Shown one piece after another: positions 14,756-23,334 of a DNA stretch of 64,000 bases. The notes below the pieces were generated by a model that ran no database searches, was not told the origin of the DNA, and saw only the letters and a program-made list of their open reading frames with translations. Location of the stretch: contig NZ_JALJRZ010000005.1 in assembly GCF_024519435.1 (NCBI RefSeq), positions 186,001-250,000 of the forward strand. The letters are read 5' to 3'. Origin of the DNA: Terrabacter sp. Ter38 (GTDB taxonomy: Bacteria > Actinomycetota > Actinomycetes > Actinomycetales > Dermatophilaceae). Each line of letters opens with the position of its first letter. The first letter of the stretch is position 1. The position numbers and the translations under genes are program-made.

Positions 14756-16132
14756 CTACGTCTCCGGGCCGGACGGGTCGTGCCGGGAGAACCAGTGGCG
14801 CAGCGTCGCGCGCAGACCCGTCGGCTTCGGCGCGGCCTCGGGTGCCGGCGGGGCGACCGCATTCGCCCGTGGCCCGGTCAGCACGGGGAGGCGGGCGGTG
14901 AAGGACGCATGCTGGTGGTCGGCGTGCTGGCGCTCTCCGGGCTGCGGAGCGGCCAGCTGGGGGAGCAGCTCGTACTTGCGCGAGTAGATGTCGAAGAGGG
15001 CGAGCATCAGCGCTGCCACGGGCACCGCCACGAAGGCCCCCGCGACGCCGAAGAGCGCCGCGCCGAACATCACGGCTGCGAAGGACACCGCAGGGTGCAC
15101 GTCGACGGCGTCGGCCGAGATGCGCGGCTCGATCGTCACGTTCTCGATCTGCTGGTAGACGAGGGCGAAGCCGAGCAGCGCCACTCCCTGCCACGGCTCG
15201 GGCCCGACGAGGCCGACGAAGACGGGCAGCGCGATCGCGATGTAGGTCCCGATGGTCGGCACGAACTGGGCCACGAGGCCGGTCCAGATGCCCAGGGCCA
15301 GCCAGTAGTCCATGCCGATGATGAGCATGAACAGGCTGGAGAGGCCGCCGCAGATCGCGGCGAGCACGAGTCGCGCCGAGACGTAGCCGCCGGTCTTGAT
15401 CACCGCGAGGTCCCACGCGACTCCGATGACCTGCTGCTGGCGCGGCGGCGCGAGCTGGGCGACCCAGCGGCGCAGGCGCAGGCTGTCGGCGGAGAAGTAG
15501 AAGGTGAAGAAGAAGAAGGTGATCGACGAGAAGAAGGCGCCGAGCACGGCGGCGATGGCACCGATGAGGCCGCCGGCCACGCTGCCGGCGAGGCTGCTCA
15601 GGCCGCCGACGTCGCTCGTGAACTGGGCCAGCAGCTTGTCGGTGCTGAGCTCGGCACCGAAGGTCTCGTTGGCCCACGTCGTCGCCTTCTGGACGAGCGC
15701 CGGGATCGAGGCGACGAAGGTGGCGAGCTGGTCGGCCAGCAGGTTGCCGAAGGCGAGCATGAAGACGATGCAGAAGACGAGCACGCCGAGCATGACGATC
15801 ATGGTCGCCATGCCGCGCCTCATCCTGCGCGAGAGCCGCGCCACGGCCGGCTCCATCGCGATCGAGGCAAGCATGGCCATGGTGAGCGTGAAGATGACCG
15901 AGCCGCCGTCGTCGATGACGAACTTGCCGAGCGCGGCGATCGCGACGATGGCGACCGCGAGCCACCCGGCACGCCACACGCTGCGCCGGTCGAAGCGCAC
16001 CTGCACGTCGACCAGGCGGGTGTCCACGTCACCGACGTCGGTGACGCGCGGCCCGTCCCCGGACCCGACCGATGGGTCCGGGGGTTCGGTGGCCGGACCC
16101 GTGTCGTGCTGGCCGTCGAGGAGACCGCTCAT
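14756..16132 (-). CDS. AI-2E family transporter (PerM-type permease)
   Basis: The 458-residue integral membrane protein has a cytoplasmic N-terminus of about 60 residues, a first group of helices, a long extracytoplasmic segment, and a later group including GAFFSSITFFFFTFYFSADS. WTGLVAQFVPTIGTYIAIAL followed by ALVYQQIENVTIEPRIS is the signature of this family. Members include TqsA and Na+/H+ antiporter-like proteins, so the substrate is uncertain. The ATG at 16132 has GGGAGG nearby; an ATG at 16171 is in frame but unsupported. The C-terminal 70 residues are hydrophilic. Confidence 0.9.
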   Translation of the reverse strand: MSGLLDGQHDTGPATEPPDPSVGSGDGPRVTDVGDVDTRLVDVQVRFDRRSVWRAGWLAVAIVAIAALGKFVIDDGGSVIFTLTMAMLASIAMEPAVARLSRRMRRGMATMIVMLGVLVFCIVFMLAFGNLLADQLATFVASIPALVQKATTWANETFGAELSTDKLLAQFTSDVGGLSSLAGSVAGGLIGAIAAVLGAFFSSITFFFFTFYFSADSLRLRRWVAQLAPPRQQQVIGVAWDLAVIKTGGYVSARLVLAAICGGLSSLFMLIIGMDYWLALGIWTGLVAQFVPTIGTYIAIALPVFVGLVGPEPWQGVALLGFALVYQQIENVTIEPRISADAVDVHPAVSFAAVMFGAALFGVAGAFVAVPVAALMLALFDIYSRKYELLPQLAAPQPGERQHADHQHASFTARLPVLTGPRANAVAPPAPEAAPKPTGLRATLRHWFSRHDPSGPET

Positions 16133-16176
16133 GCCCTGATCCTCCCAGTTGGGGCGCCCGCCGTCGGTCATCTGCT

Positions 16177-16210
16177 CGATTTCGTATCCGCGCCGCCGAC
16201 CGTGTAGTCT
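16177..16210 (+). promoter_or_regulatory. predicted promoter of the tRNA-Thr/tRNA-Met genes
   Basis: CGATTT (16177-16182) lies 28 bases before TAGTCT (16205-16210). The layout matches the ribosomal promoters at rplJ and rpsL in this window. Transcription would begin about 50 bases before tRNA-Thr. Confidence 0.45.
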
Positions 16211-16269
16211 CACCGTCGCACAACAGGTCGTCCTGAAGGCGTTCTCGCAGCGTTTCTCGGTGTCGGCGC

Positions 16270-16342
16270 GCCCCAATAGCTCAGTCGGCAGAGCGTTTCC
16301 ATGGTAAGGAAAAGGTCTAGGGTTCGATTCCCTATTGGGGCT
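16270..16342 (+). tRNA. tRNA-Thr(GGT)
   Basis: A full cloverleaf can be drawn. The acceptor arms are GCCCCAA and TTGGGGC, the D arm is GCTC/GAGC, the anticodon stem is TTTCC/GGAAA around ATGGTAA giving anticodon GGT, and the T arm is TAGGG/CCCTA around TTCGATT. The discriminator is T, and CCA is not encoded. The gene has 73 bases. Confidence 0.95.
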
Positions 16343-16401
16343 CTGGTCGGTCGGTCCCCGGTCCCGTCGCTTCTGCGGCGGGTCGGGGGACGGCAGCCCA
16401 T

Positions 16402-16478
16402 GGCGGGGTAGCTCAGCTGGTTAGAGCGCACGACTCATAATCGTGAGGTCGCGGGATCGAGCCCCGCTCCCGCTACCA
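16402..16478 (+). tRNA. tRNA-Met(CAT), elongator type
   Basis: The acceptor arm GGCGGGG pairs with TCCCGCT using G-U at both ends. The D arm is GCTC/GAGC, the anticodon stem CACGA/TCGTG encloses CTCATAA (anticodon CAT), and the T arm GCGGG/CCCGC is complete. CCA is encoded at 16476-16478. It lacks the GGG/CCC anticodon stem of an initiator. A tRNA-Ile with modified CAT cannot be excluded by eye. Confidence 0.92.
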
Positions 16479-16497
16479 CTTCCGCGTGCACCCGGTT

Positions 16498-16531
16498 CGA
16501 TTTCTCGAATCATCGGGGTGTCGCGTAACCT
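16498..16531 (+). promoter_or_regulatory. predicted rpmG promoter
   Basis: CGATTT (16498-16503) is followed 28 bases later by TAACCT (16526-16531). This repeats the layout of the other translation-gene promoters here. It lies directly after tRNA-Met. Confidence 0.4.
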
Positions 16532-16647
16532 TGGACGTCGCGCCTGCGTGTCACCCCGGGATGCCGCCCGGAACGCGTGCCGCGCCGCGCGACACCCGTC
16601 GCAAGACGACCGAACACCCAAGTACGTTCCCGAAAGAGCAGGTTGCC

Positions 16648-16818
16648 GTGGCCAGCAAGAGCAGCGACGTCCGTCCGAAGATCACGATGGCGTGTGTGGA
16701 CTGCAAGGACCGCAACTACATCACCAAGAAGAACCGTCGGAACAACCCCGACCGTCTCGCGATGAACAAGTTCTGCCCGAAGTGCGGCAAGCACACGGAG
16801 CACCGCGAGACCCGCTGA
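16648..16818 (+). CDS. rpmG: 50S ribosomal protein L33
   Basis: The 56-residue protein (GTG start at 16648) is a complete L33 of the zinc-binding type. Two CxxC pairs are visible, in [16 protein letters not shown] and [17 protein letters not shown]33 sits near the E site of the large subunit. Its position upstream of hadA, hadB and near secE is the usual actinobacterial order. Zinc-free paralogues are typically induced under zinc starvation; none is in this window. Confidence 0.98.
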   Translation: MASKSSDVRPKITMACVDCKDRNYITKKNRRNNPDRLAMNKFCPKCGKHTEHRETR

Positions 16819-16832
16819 ACCATCGCGTTCCT

Positions 16833-16867
16833 CGACGCTCCCTCGGCCACCGGCCGGGGGAGCGTCG
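16833..16867 (+). terminator. rpmG terminator
   Basis: The arms CGACGCTCCCTCGGCC and GGCCGGGGGAGCGTCG form a 16-base-pair stem with one G-U pair and a 3-base loop, followed by TCGTTT. It lies 14 bases after the rpmG stop. Confidence 0.85.
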
Positions 16868-16930
16868 TCGTTTGCGGACGCCCACCGGGCGGCGCGGGCG
16901 GCGGTCGGCGGCGGTCGATAGGCTGCCCGT

Positions 16931-17377
16931 ATGCCGGTGAACGCAGACTTCCAGGGCCGGGTCTACCCGCCCACCGAGACCTATCGGGTCAGTGCCGCCA
17001 AGATCCGCGAGTTCGCCGAGGCCGTCGGCTCGGACGACCCGGTGCACGTCGACGCCGAGGTCGCCCGGGCTCGTGGCTACGCCGACGTCATCGCGCCGCC
17101 GACGTTCGCGGTCCTCATCGCCCAGCAGTGCGACGGCCAGCTGATCCGCGACCCCGAGGCCGGCATCGACTTCTCCCGCGTCGTGCACGGCGAGCAGCGC
17201 TTCGTCCACCACCGCCCCCTGACGGCCGGCGACGCCGTCGTCGGCACGCTCCACGTCGACACCGTGCGCGAGGCCGGAGGCCACGCCATGGTGACGACGC
17301 GCACCGAGCTCGCCACCGAAGCGGGCGAGGCCGTCTGCACGGCCACGTCGACCATCGTCATCCGAGGAGCCGAGTGA
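16931..17377 (+). CDS. hadA: (3R)-hydroxyacyl-ACP dehydratase-like subunit HadA
   Basis: The 148-residue protein has a FAS1-like hot-dog domain. The segments YRVSAAKIREFAEAVGSDDP, DVIAPPTFAVLI and VVHGEQRFVHHRPLTAGD are typical of mycobacterial HadA and its relatives. It is the non-catalytic, substrate-binding partner of HadB. The pair dehydrates 3-hydroxyacyl thioesters; outside mycolic-acid producers the in vivo substrate is uncertain. Its stop overlaps the hadB start (TGATG), so the two are co-translated. The ATG also forms part of a GTATGCCG word. Confidence 0.88.
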   Translation: MPVNADFQGRVYPPTETYRVSAAKIREFAEAVGSDDPVHVDAEVARARGYADVIAPPTFAVLIAQQCDGQLIRDPEAGIDFSRVVHGEQRFVHHRPLTAGDAVVGTLHVDTVREAGGHAMVTTRTELATEAGEAVCTATSTIVIRGAE

Positions 17378-17853
17378 TGAGCACCCAGCCGAGGACTCCA
17401 GGCACGAGCACTCCGCGCACGACGCCGGCCTCCGTGCGGTCCTTCTCCGAGGTCTCCGTCGGTGACGCGCTGCCCGCGACGACCGTCCACGTCGACCGTG
17501 CGCGCCTCGTGCAGTACGCCGGCGCCTCCCTCGACCGCAACCGCATCCACTGGGACGAGCCCTTCGCCAAGGCGGTCGGGCTGCCGGACGTCATCGCCCA
17601 CGGCATGTTCACGATGGGCTCGGCCGTCACGCTCGTCACCGCCTGGGTCGGCGACGCCGGCCGCGTCGTCGAGTACGGCGTGCGCTTCACCCGCCCCGTC
17701 GTCGTGCCCTACGACGCCGGGGCCGACATCGAGGTCTCGGGCGTCGTCAAGTCCGCCGACCCCGAGACGAAGCGGGTCACCGTCGAGCTGACCGCCACGG
17801 CGGCCGGCGAGAAGGTCCTCGGCCGGGCGCTCGCCGTCGCGGTCCTCGACTGA
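17377..17853 (+). CDS. hadB: MaoC-like (3R)-hydroxyacyl dehydratase subunit HadB
   Basis: The 158-residue protein carries the hydratase-2 motif: NRIHWDEPFAKAVGLPDVIA followed by HGMFTMGSAVTLV, which includes the catalytic Asp and His. An extra N-terminal tail of about 20 Thr/Pro-rich residues precedes the fold. It is the catalytic partner of HadA, whose gene overlaps it by one base. The order rpmG, hadA, hadB, murB is widely conserved in actinobacteria, which supports the names. Confidence 0.9.
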   Translation: MSTQPRTPGTSTPRTTPASVRSFSEVSVGDALPATTVHVDRARLVQYAGASLDRNRIHWDEPFAKAVGLPDVIAHGMFTMGSAVTLVTAWVGDAGRVVEYGVRFTRPVVVPYDAGADIEVSGVVKSADPETKRVTVELTATAAGEKVLGRALAVAVLD

Positions 17854-17870
17854 GCCGGCCGGTCCACCGC

Positions 17871-18944
17871 GTGCAGGAGCAACACGACGTCCCCTTCTCG
17901 ACCCTCACGACGATGCGGGTCGGCGGCCCTGCCGCGCGCGTCGTCACGGCCACGACGACCGACGAGATCGTCGACGCCGTCCGCGAGGTCGACGACGCGG
18001 ACGAGCCGCTGCTCGTCGTCTCGGGAGGGTCCAACCTCCTCGTCTCCGACGACGGGTTCGAGGGTACGGTCGTGCGCGTCGCCACGTCGGGCATCACGCC
18101 CGAGTCCGCCGACCACTGCGGGGGCGCGGTGGTCCGGGTCGCTGCGGGTGAGGTGTGGGACGACGTCGTGGCCCACGCCGTCGCGCAGGGATGGGCGGGC
18201 GTCGAGGGGCTGAGCGGCATACCCGGCCTCACGGGGGCCACGCCCATCCAGAACGTCGGCGCCTACGGCCAGGACGTCTCGCAGACCGTCGCGCAGGTGC
18301 GCACGTGGGACCGGCAGGAGCAGGCCGTGCGCACCTTCATGAACGCCGACTGCGCCTTCACCTACCGACACTCGCGCTTCAAGGGCCACTCGCGCTACGT
18401 CGTGCTCGACGTGCTGTTCCAGTTCGAGGTCGCCGACCTCAGCCGCCCGGTGGCGTATGCCGCCCTGGCGAAGGGTCTCGGGGTCGAGCTCGGCACGCGC
18501 GTGCCCCTCCAGGACGCCCGGGAGGCGGTCCTCGAGCAGCGCCGGTCCCGCGGCATGGTGCTCGACGACGCCGACCCCGACACGTGGTCGTGCGGGTCGT
18601 TCTTCACCAACCCCATCCTCAGCCGGCACGAGTTCGACGACCTCGTCGAGCGCGTGGGGGAGCGGCTCGGGTGGGAGGGGCCGATGCCTCCGCGCTTCCC
18701 CGAGCCCGACGGCCGGGTCAAGACGAGCGCCGCCTGGCTCATCGACCACGCCGGGTTCACCAAGGGCTTCGGCCTGCCGGCGCCGGCGGCGCTGTCGACG
18801 AAGCACACCCTGGCCGTGACCAACCGGGGAGGTGCCACCACCGCTGACGTGCTCGCCCTCGCCCGCCAGGTGCGCGACGGGGTGCACGACGCCTTCGGTG
18901 TCACCCTCGTCAACGAGCCGGTCATCGTCGGCGAGCGGCTCTGA
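17871..18944 (+). CDS. murB: UDP-N-acetylenolpyruvoylglucosamine reductase MurB
   Basis: The 357-residue FAD enzyme reduces UDP-GlcNAc-enolpyruvate to UDP-MurNAc with NADPH in peptidoglycan precursor synthesis. FSTLTTMRVGGPAARVV and VVSGGSNLLVSDDGFEG form the flavin site. GIPGLTGATPIQNVGAYGQ and YRHSRFKG follow, and CGSFFTNPIL near residue 243 holds the catalytic serine. AAWLIDHAGFTKGF lies in the C-terminal substrate domain. It is a type I MurB by length. The GTG at 17871 lies 17 bases after the hadB stop. Confidence 0.97.
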   Translation: MQEQHDVPFSTLTTMRVGGPAARVVTATTTDEIVDAVREVDDADEPLLVVSGGSNLLVSDDGFEGTVVRVATSGITPESADHCGGAVVRVAAGEVWDDVVAHAVAQGWAGVEGLSGIPGLTGATPIQNVGAYGQDVSQTVAQVRTWDRQEQAVRTFMNADCAFTYRHSRFKGHSRYVVLDVLFQFEVADLSRPVAYAALAKGLGVELGTRVPLQDAREAVLEQRRSRGMVLDDADPDTWSCGSFFTNPILSRHEFDDLVERVGERLGWEGPMPPRFPEPDGRVKTSAAWLIDHAGFTKGFGLPAPAALSTKHTLAVTNRGGATTADVLALARQVRDGVHDAFGVTLVNEPVIVGERL

Positions 18945-18971
18945 CGGCTGGTCCCCGTCCCGAGCAGCACG

Positions 18972-19004
18972 AAGGCCTCGGTCCCGTCGGGAACCGAGGC
19001 CTTT
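18972..19004. terminator. terminator after murB
   Basis: AAGGCCTCGGT and ACCGAGGCCTT form a perfect 11-base-pair stem around a 10-base loop that can pair further (TCCC with GGGA). TTT follows. It separates murB from a convergent lipoprotein gene and can work in both directions. Confidence 0.88.
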
Positions 19005-19026
19005 CGCGTGACGCGGGGCGCTGCCG

Positions 19027-19719
19027 CTACTTCGCCAGGACGACGGAGAAGGTCTTGGCCGGGATGCTCTTGTCCGTCGTGCTCACGGCGTAGGCCGGCC
19101 GGTTGTAGGCCAGGCGCAGGGCGCTCGTCGTGCCCTTGTCGACCTTGAAGAAGACCCAGCCGCGCGTCCGGTCCCCGCGCTTCGTCGTCGTCAGCGGACC
19201 GGCCGTGTACGGCTTGCCGAGCTCGAAGCTCGGGGCCACGTTCTGCTTCGGGCTGGCGGCGACGAGCGAGAGCATCTTGGGCTCCAGGGTCGCCGAGTAG
19301 CGCGAGCCGGACTGGAAGTCGACCCAGACACCGACGATCTCGAAGGCCTCTGCGCCGACGGGCTGGTTCTGCGGGAAGGGCAGTTTGCGCGAGAGGCGGA
19401 GCGCCGTGATGGTGTGGCCGAGCTCGGGATCCCGGATCACGGCATTGATGGAGCGCGTCGAGGGGGCGGTGGACGTTGCTGCAGGCTTCGCGGTCGTCGC
19501 GGTCGTCGCGGTCGTCGTGGCCGGCGCTGTCGTCGTCGACGTGCTCGTCGCGGCCGGGGTCGTGCCGACCGGGGCCATCGGGTCGGCGGTCACGGGCGAC
19601 TCCCCGCTGCACGCCGCGAGCGCGACGACGGGGGCGACGAGACCGACCACGGCGAGTCGTCGCAGACGGGCGCCGGAGGCGGTCGATGGGCGGGTGGTGG
19701 TGGGGGCAGAAGTCTTCAT
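19027..19719 (-). CDS. secreted lipoprotein of unknown function
   Basis: The 230-residue precursor has a twin-arginine-adjacent basic region (RLRRLAVVGL), a hydrophobic core and a lipobox ending LAAC, so Cys37 should be lipidated. A Thr/Ala-rich linker of about 45 residues follows. The remaining domain, from about residue 90, contains AFEIVGVWVDFQSGSRYSAT and looks beta-rich, like the immunoglobulin-like domains of many actinobacterial lipoproteins. The ATG at 19719 lies almost directly after GGGAG, and an upstream TTG is a weaker option. No function is assigned. Confidence 0.8.
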   Translation of the reverse strand: MKTSAPTTTRPSTASGARLRRLAVVGLVAPVVALAACSGESPVTADPMAPVGTTPAATSTSTTTAPATTTATTATTAKPAATSTAPSTRSINAVIRDPELGHTITALRLSRKLPFPQNQPVGAEAFEIVGVWVDFQSGSRYSATLEPKMLSLVAASPKQNVAPSFELGKPYTAGPLTTTKRGDRTRGWVFFKVDKGTTSALRLAYNRPAYAVSTTDKSIPAKTFSVVLAK

Positions 19720-19844
19720 CTCCCGACCAGCATGACCGGGCGCACCGATCCTGAGCAAACCCGGTGGGGGTGGACGAGGAGGTCTGCTCCGTGGTGAGCG
19801 GCCCGTTATGACCGGTTACGACCCGGTCCGGCGTGTGCTCGGTG

Positions 19845-20873
19845 TCACGTCGGACCGGCGAGCCAGGCGTCCACGTCAGCGAGCGCGGCCTTGCGCAGAC
19901 GGTCGGGCATCCGGCTGCCCTCGAGGGAGCCGCGGGCGAGCGCGGCGAGGCCCTCGTCGTCGAAGCCGAGCTCGCGGGCCGCGGTGTACTGCGCGGCCAG
20001 GCGGGACCCGAAGAGGAGCGGGTCGTCCGCGCCGAGCGCCACGCAGATGCCGGCCTCGACGATCCGGCGCAGCGGAACGTCGCTCGGGTCGGCGTAGACC
20101 CCCAGGGCGACGTTGCTGCCCGGGCACACCTCGAGCGTCACGCCGGCCTCGGCGACGGCGTCGAGCACCTGTGGGTCCTCGACGCTCCGCACGCCGTGCC
20201 CGATGCGGTCGGGGTCGAGGTGCTCGAGCGTCTCCATGACGGACTGGGCACCGAGGAGCTCGCCGCCGTGCGGCACGAGGGCCAGACCGGCCCGCCGTGC
20301 GATGGCGAAGGCCGGCGCGAAGTCGGCGACGGCCCCGCGCCGCTCGTCGTTGGACAGGCCGAAGCCGACGACGTCGCCCGCCTCCTCGCCCGCGTGGTGG
20401 GCGGCGAGGCGAGCGAGCGTGCGGGCCTCGAGAGGGTGGCGCATGCGGCTCGCCGCGACGACGACGCCGACCCCGATGTCGCCCGCGGCCGACACGGCCC
20501 GTGCCTCGTCGAGCACGATCTCGAGCGCCGGCGTGATGCCGCCGACGAAGGGGGCGTACGACGTCGGGTCGACCTGGATCTCCAGCCAGCGCGACCCCTC
20601 GGCCGCGTCGTCGGCCGCGGCCTCGCGCACGATCCGGCGCATGTCGTCCTCGCCGCGGACGCAGGACCGGGCGGCGTCGTAGAGGCGCTGGAAGCGGAAC
20701 CAGCCGCGTTCATCGGTGGCCCGGGCGAGTCGGGGCGGCCAGCCCGTCACGAGGGCGTCGGGCAGGCGGATGCCGTGCCGGGCGGCGAGGTCTCGCACCG
20801 TGTCGATGCGCATCGAGCCCGTGAAGTGCAGGTGCAGGTGCGCCTTGGGCAGGTCCTGCACCGCACGCGTCAT
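19845..20873 (-). CDS. add: adenosine deaminase
   Basis: The 342-residue zinc amidohydrolase converts adenosine to inosine in purine salvage. Metal ligands His12 and His14 appear in LPKAHLHLHFTGS. VPHGGELLG carries the later zinc His and catalytic Glu; the motif is usually HAGE and here is HGGE. DRIGHGVRS carries the catalytic His, and ALGADDPLLFGS the last metal Asp. CPGSNVALG is also typical. The length is normal. An adenine deaminase or another member of the family is possible because of the HGGE change. Confidence 0.88.
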   Translation of the reverse strand: MTRAVQDLPKAHLHLHFTGSMRIDTVRDLAARHGIRLPDALVTGWPPRLARATDERGWFRFQRLYDAARSCVRGEDDMRRIVREAAADDAAEGSRWLEIQVDPTSYAPFVGGITPALEIVLDEARAVSAAGDIGVGVVVAASRMRHPLEARTLARLAAHHAGEEAGDVVGFGLSNDERRGAVADFAPAFAIARRAGLALVPHGGELLGAQSVMETLEHLDPDRIGHGVRSVEDPQVLDAVAEAGVTLEVCPGSNVALGVYADPSDVPLRRIVEAGICVALGADDPLLFGSRLAAQYTAARELGFDDEGLAALARGSLEGSRMPDRLRKAALADVDAWLAGPT

Positions 20874-20902
20874 GCGCGCCAGTCTGTCACCGGCTCATCT
20901 TG

Positions 20903-20933
20903 TTTCGCGCGCTCGACGTTCGAGCGCGCGAAA
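20903..20933. terminator. terminator hairpin between DUF5709 and adenosine deaminase genes
   Basis: TTTCGCGCGCTCGA and TCGAGCGCGCGAAA form a perfect 14-base-pair stem with a 3-base loop. Both neighbours are on the minus strand, so it should end the aminotransferase-DUF5709 transcript before the deaminase gene. Confidence 0.85.
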
Positions 20934-20988
20934 CGGGCCGGTCGGGGCCGGTCGGGAGTGGCGGGTCGGGCGTCGGGCCCGGCGGGAC

Positions 20989-21510
20989 TCAGTCCTCGTC
21001 GGGCTCGTCGGCGATCTCGTCGACGATGTGCATCGCGGCCTCCTCGGCCGACGCGCCGGCCCCGTCGACGCCGACGTCGCTGGCCCAGGCCTGCTTCTCG
21101 TCGTCGTCGTGCGCGCCCTCGTCGTCGGCCACGAGGCGACCGGCGCGGGCGTCGCCCACCTCGTGGTCCCCCAGCCAGTCGTCCTCGGCGTCGATGGCGT
21201 CGGGGTCGTCGCCCCCGACGCGGTCGCCGTCGAGGCCGCTCTCGTTGTCGGGTGCGCCGTAGGCGGAGTCGGGGTCCGGCACCTCCTGGCGGATGCGCTC
21301 GTCGATGGTCTCGTCGACGGACTCCTCGTAGGCCGTCGTGCCGTGAGCGGTGACCCCCATCGGTCGGTCGTTGGGCGAGTAGCCGCGGTCGAGCACGTCC
21401 TCGAGGTCGCCGTCGTCGAGGGTGTCCTCGGGCTGGAGCTGGTCCTCGTCGTCGACGCTGTACGTCGTCAGGTCGTCGTCGATGGTCTCGTTGGGATCCT
21501 GGTCGCTCAT
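20989..21510 (-). CDS. DUF5709 family acidic protein
   Basis: The 173-residue, strongly acidic protein contains QLQPEDTLDDGDLEDVLDRG followed by YSPNDRPMGVTAHG, the core of the actinobacterial DUF5709 family. No catalytic residues or membrane segments are seen. The function of the family is unknown. GAAGGAG lies eight bases before the ATG, and the ATGA overlap with the aminotransferase stop indicates co-translation. Confidence 0.88.
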   Translation of the reverse strand: MSDQDPNETIDDDLTTYSVDDEDQLQPEDTLDDGDLEDVLDRGYSPNDRPMGVTAHGTTAYEESVDETIDERIRQEVPDPDSAYGAPDNESGLDGDRVGGDDPDAIDAEDDWLGDHEVGDARAGRLVADDEGAHDDDEKQAWASDVGVDGAGASAEEAAMHIVDEIADEPDED

Positions 21511-22889
21511 CGCGAGGCTCCTTCGGTGGCGGTGTGCGAGGGGTTCGTGGCGTCCACGGCCGACGGCGTCGTACCGTCGCCCTCTGCTCCTACCCCCGTG
21601 GCGCGGTCCTGCGTCAGCCTCTCGGCAGCGGCGAGGGCGACGCACGTCGCGACGCCGGCCATGGCCGTGCGCACCTCGTCGAGCACGGGAAAGGTCGGGG
21701 CGAGGCGGATGTTGCGGTCGCGCGGGTCGTGCCCGAGCGGGAAGGACGCGCCCGCGGGCGTCAGCGAGATGCCGGCCTCCTTGGCCAGCGCCACGACCCG
21801 CGACGCGGTGCCGTCGAGCACGTCGAGGTTGACGAAGTAGCCTCCGGTCGGGTGGCTCCACTCGGCGACCCCGAGACCGGCGAGGCCGTTCGCCAGGGCC
21901 TCGTCGACCGCCGCGAACTTCGGCGCGATGATCTCGCGGTGCCGCCGCATGTGGGCTCGCACGCCGTCGGCGTCGCGGAAGAACTCGACGTGGCGCAGGT
22001 GGTTGACCTTGTCGGGTCCGATGGAGCCCATCGCGAGGTGGCTGAGGTACCACGTGACGTTGGCCTCGCTCGCGGCGAGGACGGCCACGCCGGCGCCGGC
22101 GAAGGTGATCTTCGAGGTCGACGCGAACATGATCGGCCGGTTCGGGTGCCCGGAGGCGGCAGCGAGGCTGAGGATGTCGGCGCTCTTGGCCTCCTCCTCG
22201 GTGAGGTGGTGGAAGGCGTACGCGTTGTCCCAGAAGATCGTGAAGTCGGGCGCCGCGGCGGGCATGGCCGCCAGGCGCGCGGCGATCTCCTGGGAGACGA
22301 CGGCACCGGACGGGTTGGCGTAGGTCGGGACGATCCAGATGCCCTTGACGCTCGGGTCGTCCTTGACGAGCGCCTCGACGGTGGCGATGTCCGGCCCGTC
22401 GTCGTGCATCTCGACGGTCACCATCTCGATGCCGAACGACGCGAGCATGGAGAAGTGCCGGTCGTAGCCGGGCACGGGGCAGATGAAGCGGACCGTCTCC
22501 TCCTGGCTCCAGGGCCGGGGAGAGTCGACTCCGCCGAAGAGGAGGAAGTCGACGATGGTGCTGTACATCATCGTCAGGCTCGAGTTGCCGCCCGCGATGA
22601 CCTGGCTCGGCTCGACCCAGAGCAGCTCGGCGAAGAGCTCCCGCAGCTCGGCGAGGCCCTCGAGTCCGCCGTAGTTGCGCACGTCGACCCCGGCACGGTC
22701 CTTCGTCGTGGTCGGCAGGCGCAGGAGGTCGTCGGAGAGGTCGAGCTGCGCGGCGGACGGCTTGCCCCGCGTCAGGTCGAGCCTGAGACCTCTGGACTGC
22801 AGGGCCGCGTAGGCTTCACGCTGCTCGGCGAGGAAGCCGGCCAGGTCGTCGTCGGACAGGGACGCGAGGGGGGTGCGCGGGTTCGTCAC
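21507..22889 (-). CDS. aspartate aminotransferase, MocR-like (type Ic)
   Basis: The 460-residue PLP enzyme belongs to the atypical aspartate aminotransferase group found in Corynebacterium glutamicum (AspT) and mycobacteria. LDLTRGKPSAAQLDLSDDLL, NYGGLEGLAELRELFAELL, GGNSSLTMMYSTIVDFLLFG and FWDNAYAFHHL are characteristic. The PLP lysine is in FASTSKITFAGAGVAV. It transfers the amino group between aspartate and 2-oxoglutarate. The GTG at 22889 begins the conserved protein; the upstream open frame runs towards tRNA-Trp. It is translationally coupled to the DUF5709 gene. Confidence 0.9.
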   Translation of the reverse strand: MTNPRTPLASLSDDDLAGFLAEQREAYAALQSRGLRLDLTRGKPSAAQLDLSDDLLRLPTTTKDRAGVDVRNYGGLEGLAELRELFAELLWVEPSQVIAGGNSSLTMMYSTIVDFLLFGGVDSPRPWSQEETVRFICPVPGYDRHFSMLASFGIEMVTVEMHDDGPDIATVEALVKDDPSVKGIWIVPTYANPSGAVVSQEIAARLAAMPAAAPDFTIFWDNAYAFHHLTEEEAKSADILSLAAASGHPNRPIMFASTSKITFAGAGVAVLAASEANVTWYLSHLAMGSIGPDKVNHLRHVEFFRDADGVRAHMRRHREIIAPKFAAVDEALANGLAGLGVAEWSHPTGGYFVNLDVLDGTASRVVALAKEAGISLTPAGASFPLGHDPRDRNIRLAPTFPVLDEVRTAMAGVATCVALAAAERLTQDRATGVGAEGDGTTPSAVDATNPSHTATEGASR

Positions 22890-23068
22890 CTCTCGATCCT
22901 GCCACTGCGTCGGCCGGGTGGGGCGGCCGAGTCCGTATGCCGGGTCGCACGGTCCCCACCGCGGGCGCGGCAGGTGCCCAGCGGGTGTCTGGTGGGTGCC
23001 CCGTGGGTGACGGAGGAGAACCGCGGAAGGGGTTTCGGGTCGGTTCGCGTTGGGGCGCATCCGTCCCG

Positions 23069-23074
23069 TATGAT
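23069..23074 (+). promoter_or_regulatory. probable -10 box of tRNA-Trp/secE
   Basis: TATGAT is a strong -10 box 72 bases before tRNA-Trp. The -35 region is not clear; CGGTTC begins 28 bases upstream of the -10, the distance seen for CGATTT at the tRNA-Thr and rpmG promoters (27 at rplJ and rpsL). Confidence 0.4.
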
Positions 23075-23145
23075 CGTCCCTCGGACGGCTTCGCTGGCCA
23101 TGCTGACGCATGCCGTCCCGCCGTGGAACCCAACGTCCCCGGCGA

Positions 23146-23218
23146 AGGGCAATAGCTCAATTGGTAGAGCACTGGTCTCCAAAACCAGCGGTTGGGGGTT
23201 CGAGTCCCTCTTGCCCTG
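23146..23218 (+). tRNA. tRNA-Trp(CCA)
   Basis: The acceptor arms AGGGCAA/TTGCCCT, the D arm GCTC/GAGC, the anticodon stem CTGGT/ACCAG around CTCCAAA (anticodon CCA), and a G-rich T arm complete the cloverleaf. The discriminator is G, and CCA is not encoded. Its place just before secE is conserved across bacteria. Confidence 0.95.
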
Positions 23219-23334
23219 CGCATCCCAGTGATGTGGTCGTCGTGCAAGGCGGCACGCGGCTTCTGCCCTGACGTGGGACTCCACGGTCCGGGTGTGGCGC
23301 CCGCGGGCCGACACCCAGGCAGAAAGTAGGAATC